From: Thermodesulfobacteriota bacterium | Lineage (GTDB): Bacteria > Desulfobacterota > WTBG01 > CAIYCZ01 > CAIRTM01 | Assembly (NCBI GenBank): GCA_026415325.1 | Contig: JAOAHH010000130.1 | Coordinates: forward strand, 1-32,000 | Length of the DNA: 32,000 bases | Reading direction: 5' to 3' | Shown here: positions 16,983 through 24,638 of the stretch, one piece after another | Position numbering within the stretch: the first letter of the stretch is position 1 | Layout of the letters: each line of letters starts with the position of its first letter | Made by a program: the position numbers and the translations under genes | The notes under the pieces: model-generated | Told to the model about the DNA's origin: nothing | Databases searched by the model: none | What the model saw: the letters and a program-made list of their open reading frames with translations, nothing else

Positions 16983-17732
16983 ATGAAACTGCGACTGCAA
17001 AAAATAATCGCTCATGCCGGTGTAGCGTCGCGTCGGGCCGCTGAAAATATGATCCTCAATGGCCGCGTGAGCGTTAACGGGATGGTCGTAACCAAACTGG
17101 GCTCATCTGCCGATCCGTACCGCGATCGTATTGAAATCGATGGTATTCCCCTCATAACGCATGTTCGTAACCTCTATATTATGCTCCATAAACCCGCCGG
17201 GTTCATTACGTCACTGCATGACCCGTGCGGAAGGCCAACCGTTATTCAATGTCTTGCAAACATCAACGAACGAGTGTTTCCTGTCGGCCGTCTTGATTAT
17301 GATACCGAAGGACTTTTGATTCTTACCAACGACGGTGACTTTGCGCATCTGCTTTTACATCCCCGTCATGCCTTTAAACGAGTGTATTTGGTGAAGGTGC
17401 ACGGCAAACCCTCACCACATGACCTTGAGCGCCTTCGAACAGGAATTATCGTTGATGGTGTGATGATGAAAACCGATAGGGTCGACGTCGGACAACAAAC
17501 AACAAAAAATATGTGGATAAAAGTCGTTCTGACCGAGGGGCGTAATCATCAGATTAAAAAAATGTTTGAAGCGATCGGTTATCGCACCATGCGTATTATT
17601 CGAACAGGATTCGGCCCCCTCCAGCTGGGAAATTTGCGGCCTGGAGCATGGCGCCTGCTCACGCGCGACGAGATTCAGAAGGTGCGACGGTCGGCTTTTG
17701 CAAAAAAGCCAGATGTTACAATTCGAAGGTAA
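16983..17732 (+). CDS. rluB: 23S rRNA pseudouridine synthase, RluB/RsuA family
   Basis: The 249-aa protein has an N-terminal S4 RNA-binding domain (MKLRLQKIIAHAGVASRRAA, then GRVSVNG). The catalytic domain carries FPVGRLDYDTEGLLILTNDG with the catalytic Asp105. A C-terminal KMFEAIGYRTMRIIRTGFGPL block follows. The family isomerises uridine in the 23S rRNA peptidyl-transferase region (RluB, U2605 in E. coli) or in 16S rRNA (RsuA). Position after scpB favours RluB. It is the last gene of the operon, and its final 17 nt overlap the end of the convergent htrA gene, leaving no room for a separate terminator. Confidence 0.92.
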   Translation: MKLRLQKIIAHAGVASRRAAENMILNGRVSVNGMVVTKLGSSADPYRDRIEIDGIPLITHVRNLYIMLHKPAGFITSLHDPCGRPTVIQCLANINERVFPVGRLDYDTEGLLILTNDGDFAHLLLHPRHAFKRVYLVKVHGKPSPHDLERLRTGIIVDGVMMKTDRVDVGQQTTKNMWIKVVLTEGRNHQIKKMFEAIGYRTMRIIRTGFGPLQLGNLRPGAWRLLTRDEIQKVRRSAFAKKPDVTIRR

Positions 17733-19131
17733 TATAGTATCCATACATTCCGCGCTGCACAAGCACGACAATCGATTCTTGATAAATGTTTTTAAGAATC
17801 TGTTCATATAAGTCCCGAACCTCATCGATGCGTATGCCTTGTACCTGGAGCAAAATATCTCCCGGTTTGATACCGATACGTGCGGCCTGACTACCTGATG
17901 TTACCTGTTTGATAACAAGACCTGCTGCATTGTGAAGCCCATACTGTCGAGCCAGCTGGGCATTGTTTCTGATAACTTCAATACCAATGTCTTCTTTAAC
18001 GATCCGCTCGACATACCGCAGGGGTATCTCTGTAGGTATGATTGTTGCGATAAAACGCGTACCATCCCGAAACACCTCGATTTTCATCGTCGAACCCGGT
18101 GTATATCGTGCAAGAGCTCTTTTGTATGCGGTCGGGGACTTTAGTCTTTGGTCGCCAACCGAGATGATGATGTCGTTTGGCTTGATACCCCCTATTGCCG
18201 CCGGACTTTCAGGAAACACTTCCTCCACACGAACGCCGGCATTCCCTTCGTATCCGTGTTGTGCAGCAAAACCTCGTGCAAGCGGCCCGGCAATTAGACC
18301 GATCCATGCTGGCCGTACTTCACCGTATCGCAACAGATCATTGACAATCCGCATAGCAGTATTCACCGGAATGGCAAAACCAATGCCCTGGGCTTCACTG
18401 TATATTGCTGTATTAATACCGATCAGCTCTCCGTTGATATTAAGAAGTGGGCCGCCACTGTTGCCTGGATTAATGGATGCATCGGTCTGAATGAAATCTT
18501 CATAAGTTTGGCTGTCTGTTTTGATGGAACGATGAAGGGCGCTGACAACCCCTGTTGTCACGGTATGCGAAAGCCCGAATGGATTCCCAATGGCAATGGC
18601 GGGCTCCCCGATCAATAAATTATCTGAATCTGCAACCGGCAATACTGTGAAGGTTTCAGCTGCATTAATTTTCAGAATTGCAAGATCACTTTTGTGATCT
18701 GCCGCAACAAGCGTTGCGGCATATTCTTTTTCATCACTGGTTGTAACAGTAATCGATGATGCTTTCCTTACGACATGCCAATTAGTGACGACAATCCCCT
18801 GCTTATTAATAATAACACCCGATCCTAAATGTGTCCGTACGGTTTCCTGCTGGAACTTATCATACATTCCGTCAAAAAAACGTTCGAAAAAAGGATCAGG
18901 TCCGAACGGACCGAATGGATTAGCACGTTCGTACACCTGTTCATAGGTACTTATGCTTACAACCGCATCTTTTGCTTTCTCAACCGCCTGCACGATCAAA
19001 GTTCGCCGGTTAAATTCCCCTGCTCCGCAAAGCACATCTTTGGGGTTCATCATGCCAAAGAAATAAACGACAATAATGCAGCATACGATGCAGGAAGTCA
19101 TCCACTTGTTGGGCCAATGCATGGAAATCAT
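17716..19131 (-). CDS. HtrA/Deg-family serine protease with two PDZ domains
   Basis: This 471-aa periplasmic protease/chaperone has a single N-terminal hydrophobic segment (about 12-27), acting as signal peptide or anchor. The trypsin-like domain carries the full triad His119 (TNWHVV), Asp149 (HKSDLAIL) and Ser225 (NPGNSGGPL). Two PDZ domains follow, at about 275-365 and 375-465 (PGDILLQVQGIRI). Length matches DegP/DegS relatives. The usual role is degradation of misfolded envelope proteins. There is no clear ribosome binding site before the first ATG; Met4 (19122) is an equal alternative. The cysteine-rich leader has no convincing lipobox. It is convergent with and overlaps rluB by 17 nt, and is divergent from the corA-like gene. 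Confidence 0.93.
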   Translation of the reverse strand: MISMHWPNKWMTSCIVCCIIVVYFFGMMNPKDVLCGAGEFNRRTLIVQAVEKAKDAVVSISTYEQVYERANPFGPFGPDPFFERFFDGMYDKFQQETVRTHLGSGVIINKQGIVVTNWHVVRKASSITVTTSDEKEYAATLVAADHKSDLAILKINAAETFTVLPVADSDNLLIGEPAIAIGNPFGLSHTVTTGVVSALHRSIKTDSQTYEDFIQTDASINPGNSGGPLLNINGELIGINTAIYSEAQGIGFAIPVNTAMRIVNDLLRYGEVRPAWIGLIAGPLARGFAAQHGYEGNAGVRVEEVFPESPAAIGGIKPNDIIISVGDQRLKSPTAYKRALARYTPGSTMKIEVFRDGTRFIATIIPTEIPLRYVERIVKEDIGIEVIRNNAQLARQYGLHNAAGLVIKQVTSGSQAARIGIKPGDILLQVQGIRIDEVRDLYEQILKNIYQESIVVLVQRGMYGYYITFEL

Positions 19132-19164
19132 TTTCGTTTAAAAAAATGTTTACAATATAGCATA

Positions 19165-19193
19165 GGTATAGTAAAAAAACTTAATTTTTACAA
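19165..19193 (-). promoter_or_regulatory. Candidate promoter of htrA
   Basis: On the minus strand TTGTAA (19193-19188) and TATACC (19170-19165) are 17 bp apart in very AT-rich DNA. A second TATATT lies closer to the gene, so the exact site is uncertain. Confidence 0.35.
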
Positions 19194-19237
19194 ATTAAAT
19201 CTCTGTGCCGATATGGAGAGCGACCCCTATAGTCTTA

Positions 19238-19243
19238 TATAAT
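19238..19243 (+). promoter_or_regulatory. Consensus -10 box of the corA-like gene
   Basis: A perfect TATAAT is present, without a good -35 box 16-18 bp upstream. Transcription would start near 19250, giving a leader of about 65 nt. Confidence 0.45.
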
Positions 19244-19249
19244 ATCCGG

Positions 19250-19314
19250 GGGCATGTCACGTACCTGTTCGGTCCCATGACTGCCTCCATAATACAATGC
19301 AGGGGAGGCATGAT
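19250..19314 (+). promoter_or_regulatory. corA leader with two mutually exclusive helices, one burying the RBS
   Basis: Helix B pairs TGCCTCC (19282-19288) with GGAGGCA (19304-19310), seven perfect base pairs over a 15-nt loop. It covers the ribosome binding site GGGGAGG (19302-19308), which is 6 nt from the ATG. Helix A pairs GGCA-t-GTCA (19251-19259) with TGACTGCC (19278-19285), eight pairs with one bulge and a small inner ACC/GGT stem. The two helices share 19282-19285, so they compete: A would free the binding site and B would hide it. The predicted transcript starts right at helix A. The pairing is read directly from the sequence; that it is a metal-responsive switch is inference. It is too short for a standard M-box. 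Confidence 0.5.
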
Positions 19315-20712
19315 ATGAAGAATCCACTGCTGGTACCGGAATTGCGTGATATGCTCGCTTCGAGCAGCTTCGAAGAAATTCGGGATTTTTGTATTTCGAC
19401 ACCTCCCTCCATTGCAGCCGAATTCCTCGGCGCCCTTACCGCACAAGAGCAATGGGATATTCTTTCAAATCTTTCGCCTGAGCTGAGAGGCCTTATCTTT
19501 TCTTGTTTTGACGATGACGTCAAATTATCCCTCATCGATCAGCTCAGCGACCGCGATATTGTTGATCTCATCGTACATCTTCCCGATGAAGAACGTGAAA
19601 AGTTTTTTAGCATCGTATCGCGCGATAAATTGATTGAATTCAAATCCCTTCTCCATCATGCTGAGGAAAGTAATTTCAAACCGGTCATCGACCATTTGTC
19701 GCGTTTTATCCTCGAAGGTGTCCCTGAGGAAGAAGAGCTGACCGCTGAAGAAATTGCGACCGAGATCAGCCATGAAATCGAAGTCTATAAAATTATCGAC
19801 AGCAGACTTGAGCGCATTCACCGTATCGAAAAAGGGTGCTGGATTAACATCGTTAATCCTTCGCGAGAAAGTTTACCGCTCATCGCACGCCATTTTAACA
19901 TTCCGCTCGATTTCCTGACGTCTTCCCTTGACATCGACGAAATTGCTCGTGTTCAGACAGAGGACGAGGCGACTCTTATTATCATCAAGATTCCTTATTA
20001 CGATGCTGAAAATCCTGATGTTATGTACTACACCATTCCGGTAGGTATCATACTATGTAACGGTTCTTTTATGACGGTGTGCGCAAAGGAAACCCCAATT
20101 ATTCGCGATATAATAACACAAAAAATTCGCCACATCTCAGTAATTCAGGGGCAGAAGCTTATTCTTCACATCATGCTTCGTGCAACCGTGCTCTACCTGC
20201 AGTACCTGAAACAGTTGAACAATGCGGCGAACGTCATTCAGAAAAAACTTGAACAGGAGTCCAAAAACAAACAACTCATCAAGCTTCTGAACATCGAAAA
20301 AAGTCTCGTCTTTTTCACAACCTCACTAAAGACAAATGCGCTGATGCTTGAACGTCTGCAGCGTCTCCATATCTTGACCATGGACGAAGAAACAGAGAAC
20401 TTGTTTGAAGACATTGTGATTGAAAGCAAGCAAGCTATTGAAATGGCAAATATTTACAGCGATATCCTTAGCGGTATGATGGATGCCTTTGCGTCGGTTA
20501 TTTCAAACAACCTAAATATCGTTATGAAAATTTTGACCTCGATTACCATTATTATGACGATCCCCGTTCTTGTCACGAGTTTTTACGGCATGAATGTTCC
20601 GCTGCCTTTCCAGGAAAATCCTTATGCAACCATCATTATTATTGTGATCTCAGTGCTCCTGTCATTACTCGCGGTTCTCTATTTTATTAGAAAAAAATGG
20701 CTTGTCCCATGA
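19315..20712 (+). CDS. CorA-type magnesium/divalent cation channel fused to an MgtE N domain
   Basis: The C-terminal part is CorA: a long coiled helix region followed by two membrane segments (about 405-424 and 438-459). The signature Gly-Met-Asn (GMN, 425-427) lies between them, and a basic RKKW tail follows. CorA forms a pentameric Mg2+ (or Co2+, Ni2+, Zn2+) channel. The first ~115 residues instead resemble the helical repeat domain of MgtE, another Mg2+ channel family, with PPSIAAEFLGAL, LSPELRGLIF, LSDRDIVDLIVHLPDEERE and similar repeats. An acidic hinge (PEEEELTAEE) joins this to CorA-like IEKGCWINIVNPSRE. The frame is open from 19297, but GGGGAGG sits 6 nt before the ATG at 19315, giving 465 aa. 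It stands alone behind a foldable leader. Metal specificity is unknown. Confidence 0.85.
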   Translation: MKNPLLVPELRDMLASSSFEEIRDFCISTPPSIAAEFLGALTAQEQWDILSNLSPELRGLIFSCFDDDVKLSLIDQLSDRDIVDLIVHLPDEEREKFFSIVSRDKLIEFKSLLHHAEESNFKPVIDHLSRFILEGVPEEEELTAEEIATEISHEIEVYKIIDSRLERIHRIEKGCWINIVNPSRESLPLIARHFNIPLDFLTSSLDIDEIARVQTEDEATLIIIKIPYYDAENPDVMYYTIPVGIILCNGSFMTVCAKETPIIRDIITQKIRHISVIQGQKLILHIMLRATVLYLQYLKQLNNAANVIQKKLEQESKNKQLIKLLNIEKSLVFFTTSLKTNALMLERLQRLHILTMDEETENLFEDIVIESKQAIEMANIYSDILSGMMDAFASVISNNLNIVMKILTSITIIMTIPVLVTSFYGMNVPLPFQENPYATIIIIVISVLLSLLAVLYFIRKKWLVP

Positions 20713-20787
20713 TACCATAATGGTGTAGATAAAAAACGTATTACCATTTGCTGCAAACGTTTATGGTATATGAAAGGAGAGAGTGGC

Positions 20788-21240
20788 ATGCGAAAAACAG
20801 CACGGTGTCTTATGGCAGGAACACTGGTCGGTTTTCTTTTTTTTGCAGCAGCAGTGTATGTCACCCCCTGTGATGCTGCTACAGCCCATGTGGTATCTCT
20901 GCACCGCTCTGATGGATTCTCTCGCGGCATTGTCGTTTCAGGCAATGACACCAAACGAGTTCTTATAGGCTTTACCGACACACCATTTGATGACGGCCTT
21001 TTCTTGATTCAGCGCGATAGAAGCGAGGCTATCTTTCAGATTCTTCATGACGGCAACGTTTCTCTGATCTCAGGGCAACAAATCGATCTTCGGTATATAC
21101 TTTGTATCGTCGATGCTGTCCTCGCATTTGTCGACGATGCAAAGTCCTGCACACAGGACGATAAGATTTGCATTGCGCGGGCAATCCTCGGTTTAGTTAT
21201 CAAAATCCTGAACTGCAGCGAACCAGCAACAACACTGTAA
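20788..21240 (+). CDS. Secreted small protein of unknown function
   Basis: I do not recognise this 150-aa protein. A signal peptide is clear: basic start (MRKTAR), hydrophobic stretch about 8-26, and likely cleavage after CDA (28-30). The mature part has a predicted beta-rich section (RGIVVSGNDTKRVLIGFTD, FQILHDGNVSLISG). It ends in a hydrophobic helical tail with four cysteines (106, 121, 128, 143), which could form disulfides in the periplasm. An upstream in-frame ATG at 20770 exists, but AGGAG sits about 8 nt before the ATG at 20788. It lies between corA and mrcB, with only 4 nt to the convergent mrcB stop. Codon use and GC look like the neighbours. Function unknown. Confidence 0.65.
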   Translation: MRKTARCLMAGTLVGFLFFAAAVYVTPCDAATAHVVSLHRSDGFSRGIVVSGNDTKRVLIGFTDTPFDDGLFLIQRDRSEAIFQILHDGNVSLISGQQIDLRYILCIVDAVLAFVDDAKSCTQDDKICIARAILGLVIKILNCSEPATTL

Positions 21241-21244
21241 GTAT

Positions 21245-23590
21245 TTATTCTTTCCCGAATATTTTTTGGATACCGCGGAGTATAGTGTTTACCGTACTGC
21301 CAGGGTAATGGAGTCGGCACTGATCGTTCGGTGCTGTTCCTCTCAGAAAAACTTCACGGACAATTGCATTGCAGTCGGGTCCTGCACGTGTACCGCTGGT
21401 ACTGCATATATTCATTTCTTCAATACCTTCCGGAACCTGGTACCAATTTCCTGAAAGATAATGCCGGATCTTTTTCATAAACTGAATCCATATCGGGACG
21501 GCAGCCTCTGCTCCGGTACATCCGGTTGGCGTTCCGTCGTCAAATCCCACCCATACAAGGCAGACGAGTTCAGGGGTATAACCGACATACCATGCGTCTC
21601 TCCCTTCATTGGTTGTGCCGGTTTTCCCTGCAACCGGCAGCACAATGCCCTGCTCGATCACAGCGCGTGCCGTACCGTCAGTTACAACACTACGCAGCAG
21701 TGAATTCATCATATATGCTTTTTCTGGCGAAAAGATGTGCCGACCACGGTGCATCTGTTTCATCAGAACCTTCCCATCCTGATCAACAACTTTTTTAAGT
21801 GCATGCAATTCCTGGAGGATACCGCCAGATGCAAAAACGCAGTATGCACGCACTAGTTCCAGTGGGATAACCTCAGCGCTCCCGATTGCAATCGAAGGAT
21901 ATGGTGGAAGCGGTGTTGTAAAACCAAAAAGCCGTGACGTTTTGATAATTTCCGAGATCCCTATCTGTTGGGCAAGATGAATAATGCATAAGTTGACCGA
22001 TCGAGCAAGTGCCATACGCAGGCTGAGTTCATGCTCGTCTACGGGTTCATAGTTACGCGGTGTCCATTGTCGCCCGTTGATGACAGATGCTATTGGTCGA
22101 TTCGGAAGTCGTGATGCAGGAGTAAAACGGTCAAGCGCACTAGCAACAACAAACGGCTTAAACATACTCCCTGGTTGCCTTCGTGCCTGCGTTATACGGT
22201 TAAATTGACTCTCAGCATACGACCGTCCACCGACAAGTGCACGAATACCTCCGGTGTTTGGATCCACCGCGACAATTGCGCCTTGGAGCCTGTCTTTAGT
22301 ACCGGCTCGGCGAAGTTTTGGATATTTCCGTTCAAGCTGTTCAAGTCCTTCGAGCAGCGTCTGTTCAGCCGCGCACTGTAAATCTATATCAAGCGTTGTA
22401 TAGAGTGACATGCCCATACTCGCAAGCATATCCCCAGTATATTGGTTTTTGATTTGCTGATAAAGATAATCACAAAAGTACGGTGCTTTGTTACGAATTG
22501 CAGCAGGTCGAGAAAGCACGATATCGCTTGCGATAGTCTCGCGCAGCTCTTGTTCGGAAATAAATCCGCAGGTATACATGGCTTTGAGGACAGCATCCCG
22601 CCGCATGCGACACCGTTCAGGTGATTGTAAAGGATTATAGGTATGCGGCGCTTTAATCAGCCCTGCAATGAGAGCGCTCTCAGGCAATGTCAGATGCAAT
22701 GGATGTTTTCCAAAATAATAATGTGATGCTTCCCAAATGCCGCAAATCGATTGTGACCCCCTTTGCCCAAGATAGATTTCGTTGATATACAGTTCGAGAA
22801 TATCGTTTTTGGTATAGCGCTGCTCGATCATGACTGCCATGACCGCCTCGGTCATCTTCCGGAGCAGGCTTTTTTCATGGGTTAAGAAACAATTTTTTAC
22901 AAGCTGCTGGGTTATCGTCGATCCACCCTGTTCAATAGACCCATGCAGCAGATTGACAATGAGCGCCCGAAGCATGCTCATAAGGTCGATTCCAGGATGC
23001 TTGTAAAAATGGCGGTCCTCAGCGGCAATAACAGCGTCAAGAAAGTACTTGGAAACGTTATGTAGCGTTACCGGCTGCCTCCTCTCGCCTGTTACACCGG
23101 TGTATTGAGTTATCTCCTCCGGCTCAATTTCTAAAGAGGCAAGATGCTGAAAGGTTACCGGATTGATAAGCGCCTGCAGGGTGTTCTTGTAAAATGCAAC
23201 AATAACCGCAGATCCTGAATCGGTATTATTCGGTGGGGATGCTGCGCGCAAGACGACTTCAATACGGTCTTTTCCTTTGCGGTACTCACCCGGATGTTTC
23301 GGTGGTGACGTGACCGCACGATATCCAAGACGCACTAATTTTTCTTCTAATTGCGATGGTCCCATTGTCTGACCGGGACGCAATATGGTACTATCAGTAT
23401 AAATTTTTGATGGGACATCCCAGATGCGCCGTGAAAACCTATCCTCGATTTTTAAAAACAAACTGAGACAAAAACAGCTTATGACAATGCACATTATACA
23501 AACTGCAGTAAGCATAAGGCGGAGCAGAAAAGCCATGCGTTGACCGGGCCGCATGGTGCTTTTAATGACCTTGTTTTTCTTGCGTTTCAC
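21245..23590 (-). CDS. mrcB: Class A penicillin-binding protein, PBP1b type
   Basis: This bifunctional peptidoglycan synthase has 781 aa. It has one N-terminal membrane anchor (about 24-46). A UB2H-like region follows (about 58-150, RIWDVPSKIYTDSTILRPGQ and LEEKLVRLGYR), the feature that separates PBP1b from PBP1a. The GT51 glycosyltransferase has catalytic Glu191 (AAEDRHFYKHPGID) and QGGSTITQQLVKN. The transpeptidase has SxxK at Ser475/Lys478 (PGSMFKP), SxN at 531-533 (SVN) and KTG at 656-658. All active sites are intact. The start is GTG; no strong ribosome binding site is seen, and an ATG at residue 13 is an alternative. It is divergent from the HDOD gene, with a 172-bp gap. Confidence 0.93.
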   Translation of the reverse strand: MKRKKNKVIKSTMRPGQRMAFLLRLMLTAVCIMCIVISCFCLSLFLKIEDRFSRRIWDVPSKIYTDSTILRPGQTMGPSQLEEKLVRLGYRAVTSPPKHPGEYRKGKDRIEVVLRAASPPNNTDSGSAVIVAFYKNTLQALINPVTFQHLASLEIEPEEITQYTGVTGERRQPVTLHNVSKYFLDAVIAAEDRHFYKHPGIDLMSMLRALIVNLLHGSIEQGGSTITQQLVKNCFLTHEKSLLRKMTEAVMAVMIEQRYTKNDILELYINEIYLGQRGSQSICGIWEASHYYFGKHPLHLTLPESALIAGLIKAPHTYNPLQSPERCRMRRDAVLKAMYTCGFISEQELRETIASDIVLSRPAAIRNKAPYFCDYLYQQIKNQYTGDMLASMGMSLYTTLDIDLQCAAEQTLLEGLEQLERKYPKLRRAGTKDRLQGAIVAVDPNTGGIRALVGGRSYAESQFNRITQARRQPGSMFKPFVVASALDRFTPASRLPNRPIASVINGRQWTPRNYEPVDEHELSLRMALARSVNLCIIHLAQQIGISEIIKTSRLFGFTTPLPPYPSIAIGSAEVIPLELVRAYCVFASGGILQELHALKKVVDQDGKVLMKQMHRGRHIFSPEKAYMMNSLLRSVVTDGTARAVIEQGIVLPVAGKTGTTNEGRDAWYVGYTPELVCLVWVGFDDGTPTGCTGAEAAVPIWIQFMKKIRHYLSGNWYQVPEGIEEMNICSTSGTRAGPDCNAIVREVFLRGTAPNDQCRLHYPGSTVNTILRGIQKIFGKE

Positions 23591-23696
23591 GGTGTGTTTC
23601 TTAGTACCTATAGGAAACTATAATGTGGGGATGTTCATTGGCAGCATGTTTTTTAAAAAGTGCTTAATAGAAAGCTTTGCTGTTCCGAACATAAAG

Positions 23697-23759
23697 ACGG
23701 CATTCATGCCGTATCTGATAGGATCGGATCGGCAACAACGTCGGCATTGCCCTTGATCC
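23697..23759 (+). promoter_or_regulatory. Leader of the HDOD gene with two stem-loops and no Shine-Dalgarno
   Basis: A perfect 7-bp inverted repeat ACGGCAT-tc-ATGCCGT lies at 23697-23712. A second stem pairs GGATC and GGCAA (23726-23735) with TTGCC (23747-23751) and GATCC (23755-23759), with a 3-nt bulge. It ends 3 nt before the ATG at 23763. No ribosome binding site is visible, and an in-frame TGA at 23754 excludes an earlier start. Function is unproven. Confidence 0.35.
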
Positions 23760-23762
23760 TCT

Positions 23763-24623
23763 ATGAATATACAATATTTAAAAAATATCATACTCGACAA
23801 GGTGAATGCAATTCCGACAGTTCCCCATATCATCCGACGGCTCATCCCTATGCTCCATGATGAAAACACTCCTCTGCATGAAGTGGAACAGATTATCTCC
23901 ATGGACATCGCGATTTCAACACGCCTCCTCAAAGTTGCAAATTCTGCATACTACGGTTTTATGAAACAGGTAACAACCGTACGACAGGCACTGAGCGTGT
24001 TAGGAATGCGTCAGGTGAAAAGTCTTGCCCTTGGCATTTCGGTCCTTGAAAGTATGAAACAGCTCAGCGGGCGGCAAACACTTGACTATCGCGATCTGTG
24101 GCTGCATTCAATCGGCTGTGCAATGGCAGCGACATTGTTATGTGATGTGTGCAATATCCCTGTCAAAGATACCGCTTTTACTGCTGCCATCCTCCATGAC
24201 ATGGGGAAAATCCCACTTAACGGTCTTTTCCCCGATGATTATGCACAGGTCATTGTGCTCCGCGATCAAAACCGAAGCCTTGCTGATGCCGAATCCGAAA
24301 TTTTCGGCATTGACCACGGCGATGTTGCAGGTTGGCTCTGTGATCTTTGGAAATTTCCAACTCTGCTTACCGATCCGATACGCAACCATCATAAAACTCT
24401 CTCACTTGCAGATAGTCCTTCCGTGATGACTGGGATCGTTTGCCTTGCCGACTATCTGAGCAGAGCAGCTGATATCGGATGCGGCGGAAATAATCACGAC
24501 ACTGCCATTCCATATCCTGTGTGTGCACTGCTGCACCTTAACCCCGAACGGCTTTCTGAATTGCGGAATAGGCTTACAACAAAAAAACAACAGGCTACGT
24601 CATTTGTTGACGCCACCCTGTAA
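23763..24623 (+). CDS. HDOD-domain protein
   Basis: The 286-aa protein is an HDOD domain over most of its length: it begins ILDKVNAIPTVPHIIRRLIP, then has LLKVANSAYYGFMKQVTTVR and ALSVLGMRQVKSLALG. Residues 130-150 read AAILHDMGKIPLNGLFPDDY, keeping an HD-like pair, and HGDVAGWLCDLWKFP follows. HDOD proteins are non-enzymatic HD relatives that act in signalling, often with kinases, chemotaxis or c-di-GMP proteins. It is followed after 15 nt by a hybrid sensor kinase, so the two probably work in one pathway. No membrane segment is seen. Confidence 0.88.
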   Translation: MNIQYLKNIILDKVNAIPTVPHIIRRLIPMLHDENTPLHEVEQIISMDIAISTRLLKVANSAYYGFMKQVTTVRQALSVLGMRQVKSLALGISVLESMKQLSGRQTLDYRDLWLHSIGCAMAATLLCDVCNIPVKDTAFTAAILHDMGKIPLNGLFPDDYAQVIVLRDQNRSLADAESEIFGIDHGDVAGWLCDLWKFPTLLTDPIRNHHKTLSLADSPSVMTGIVCLADYLSRAADIGCGGNNHDTAIPYPVCALLHLNPERLSELRNRLTTKKQQATSFVDATL

Positions 24624-24638
24624 AGGAAATATTGTTTT

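Noticed and set aside
17716-19131. HtrA as a lipoprotein
   Set aside because: The cysteine after VL near residue 35 follows a charged Lys-Asp segment beyond the hydrophobic core, so it does not form a normal lipobox.
19250-19314. Classical M-box riboswitch upstream of corA
   Set aside because: The available leader is about 65 nt, less than half the usual M-box length, and the conserved M-box loops are not seen.
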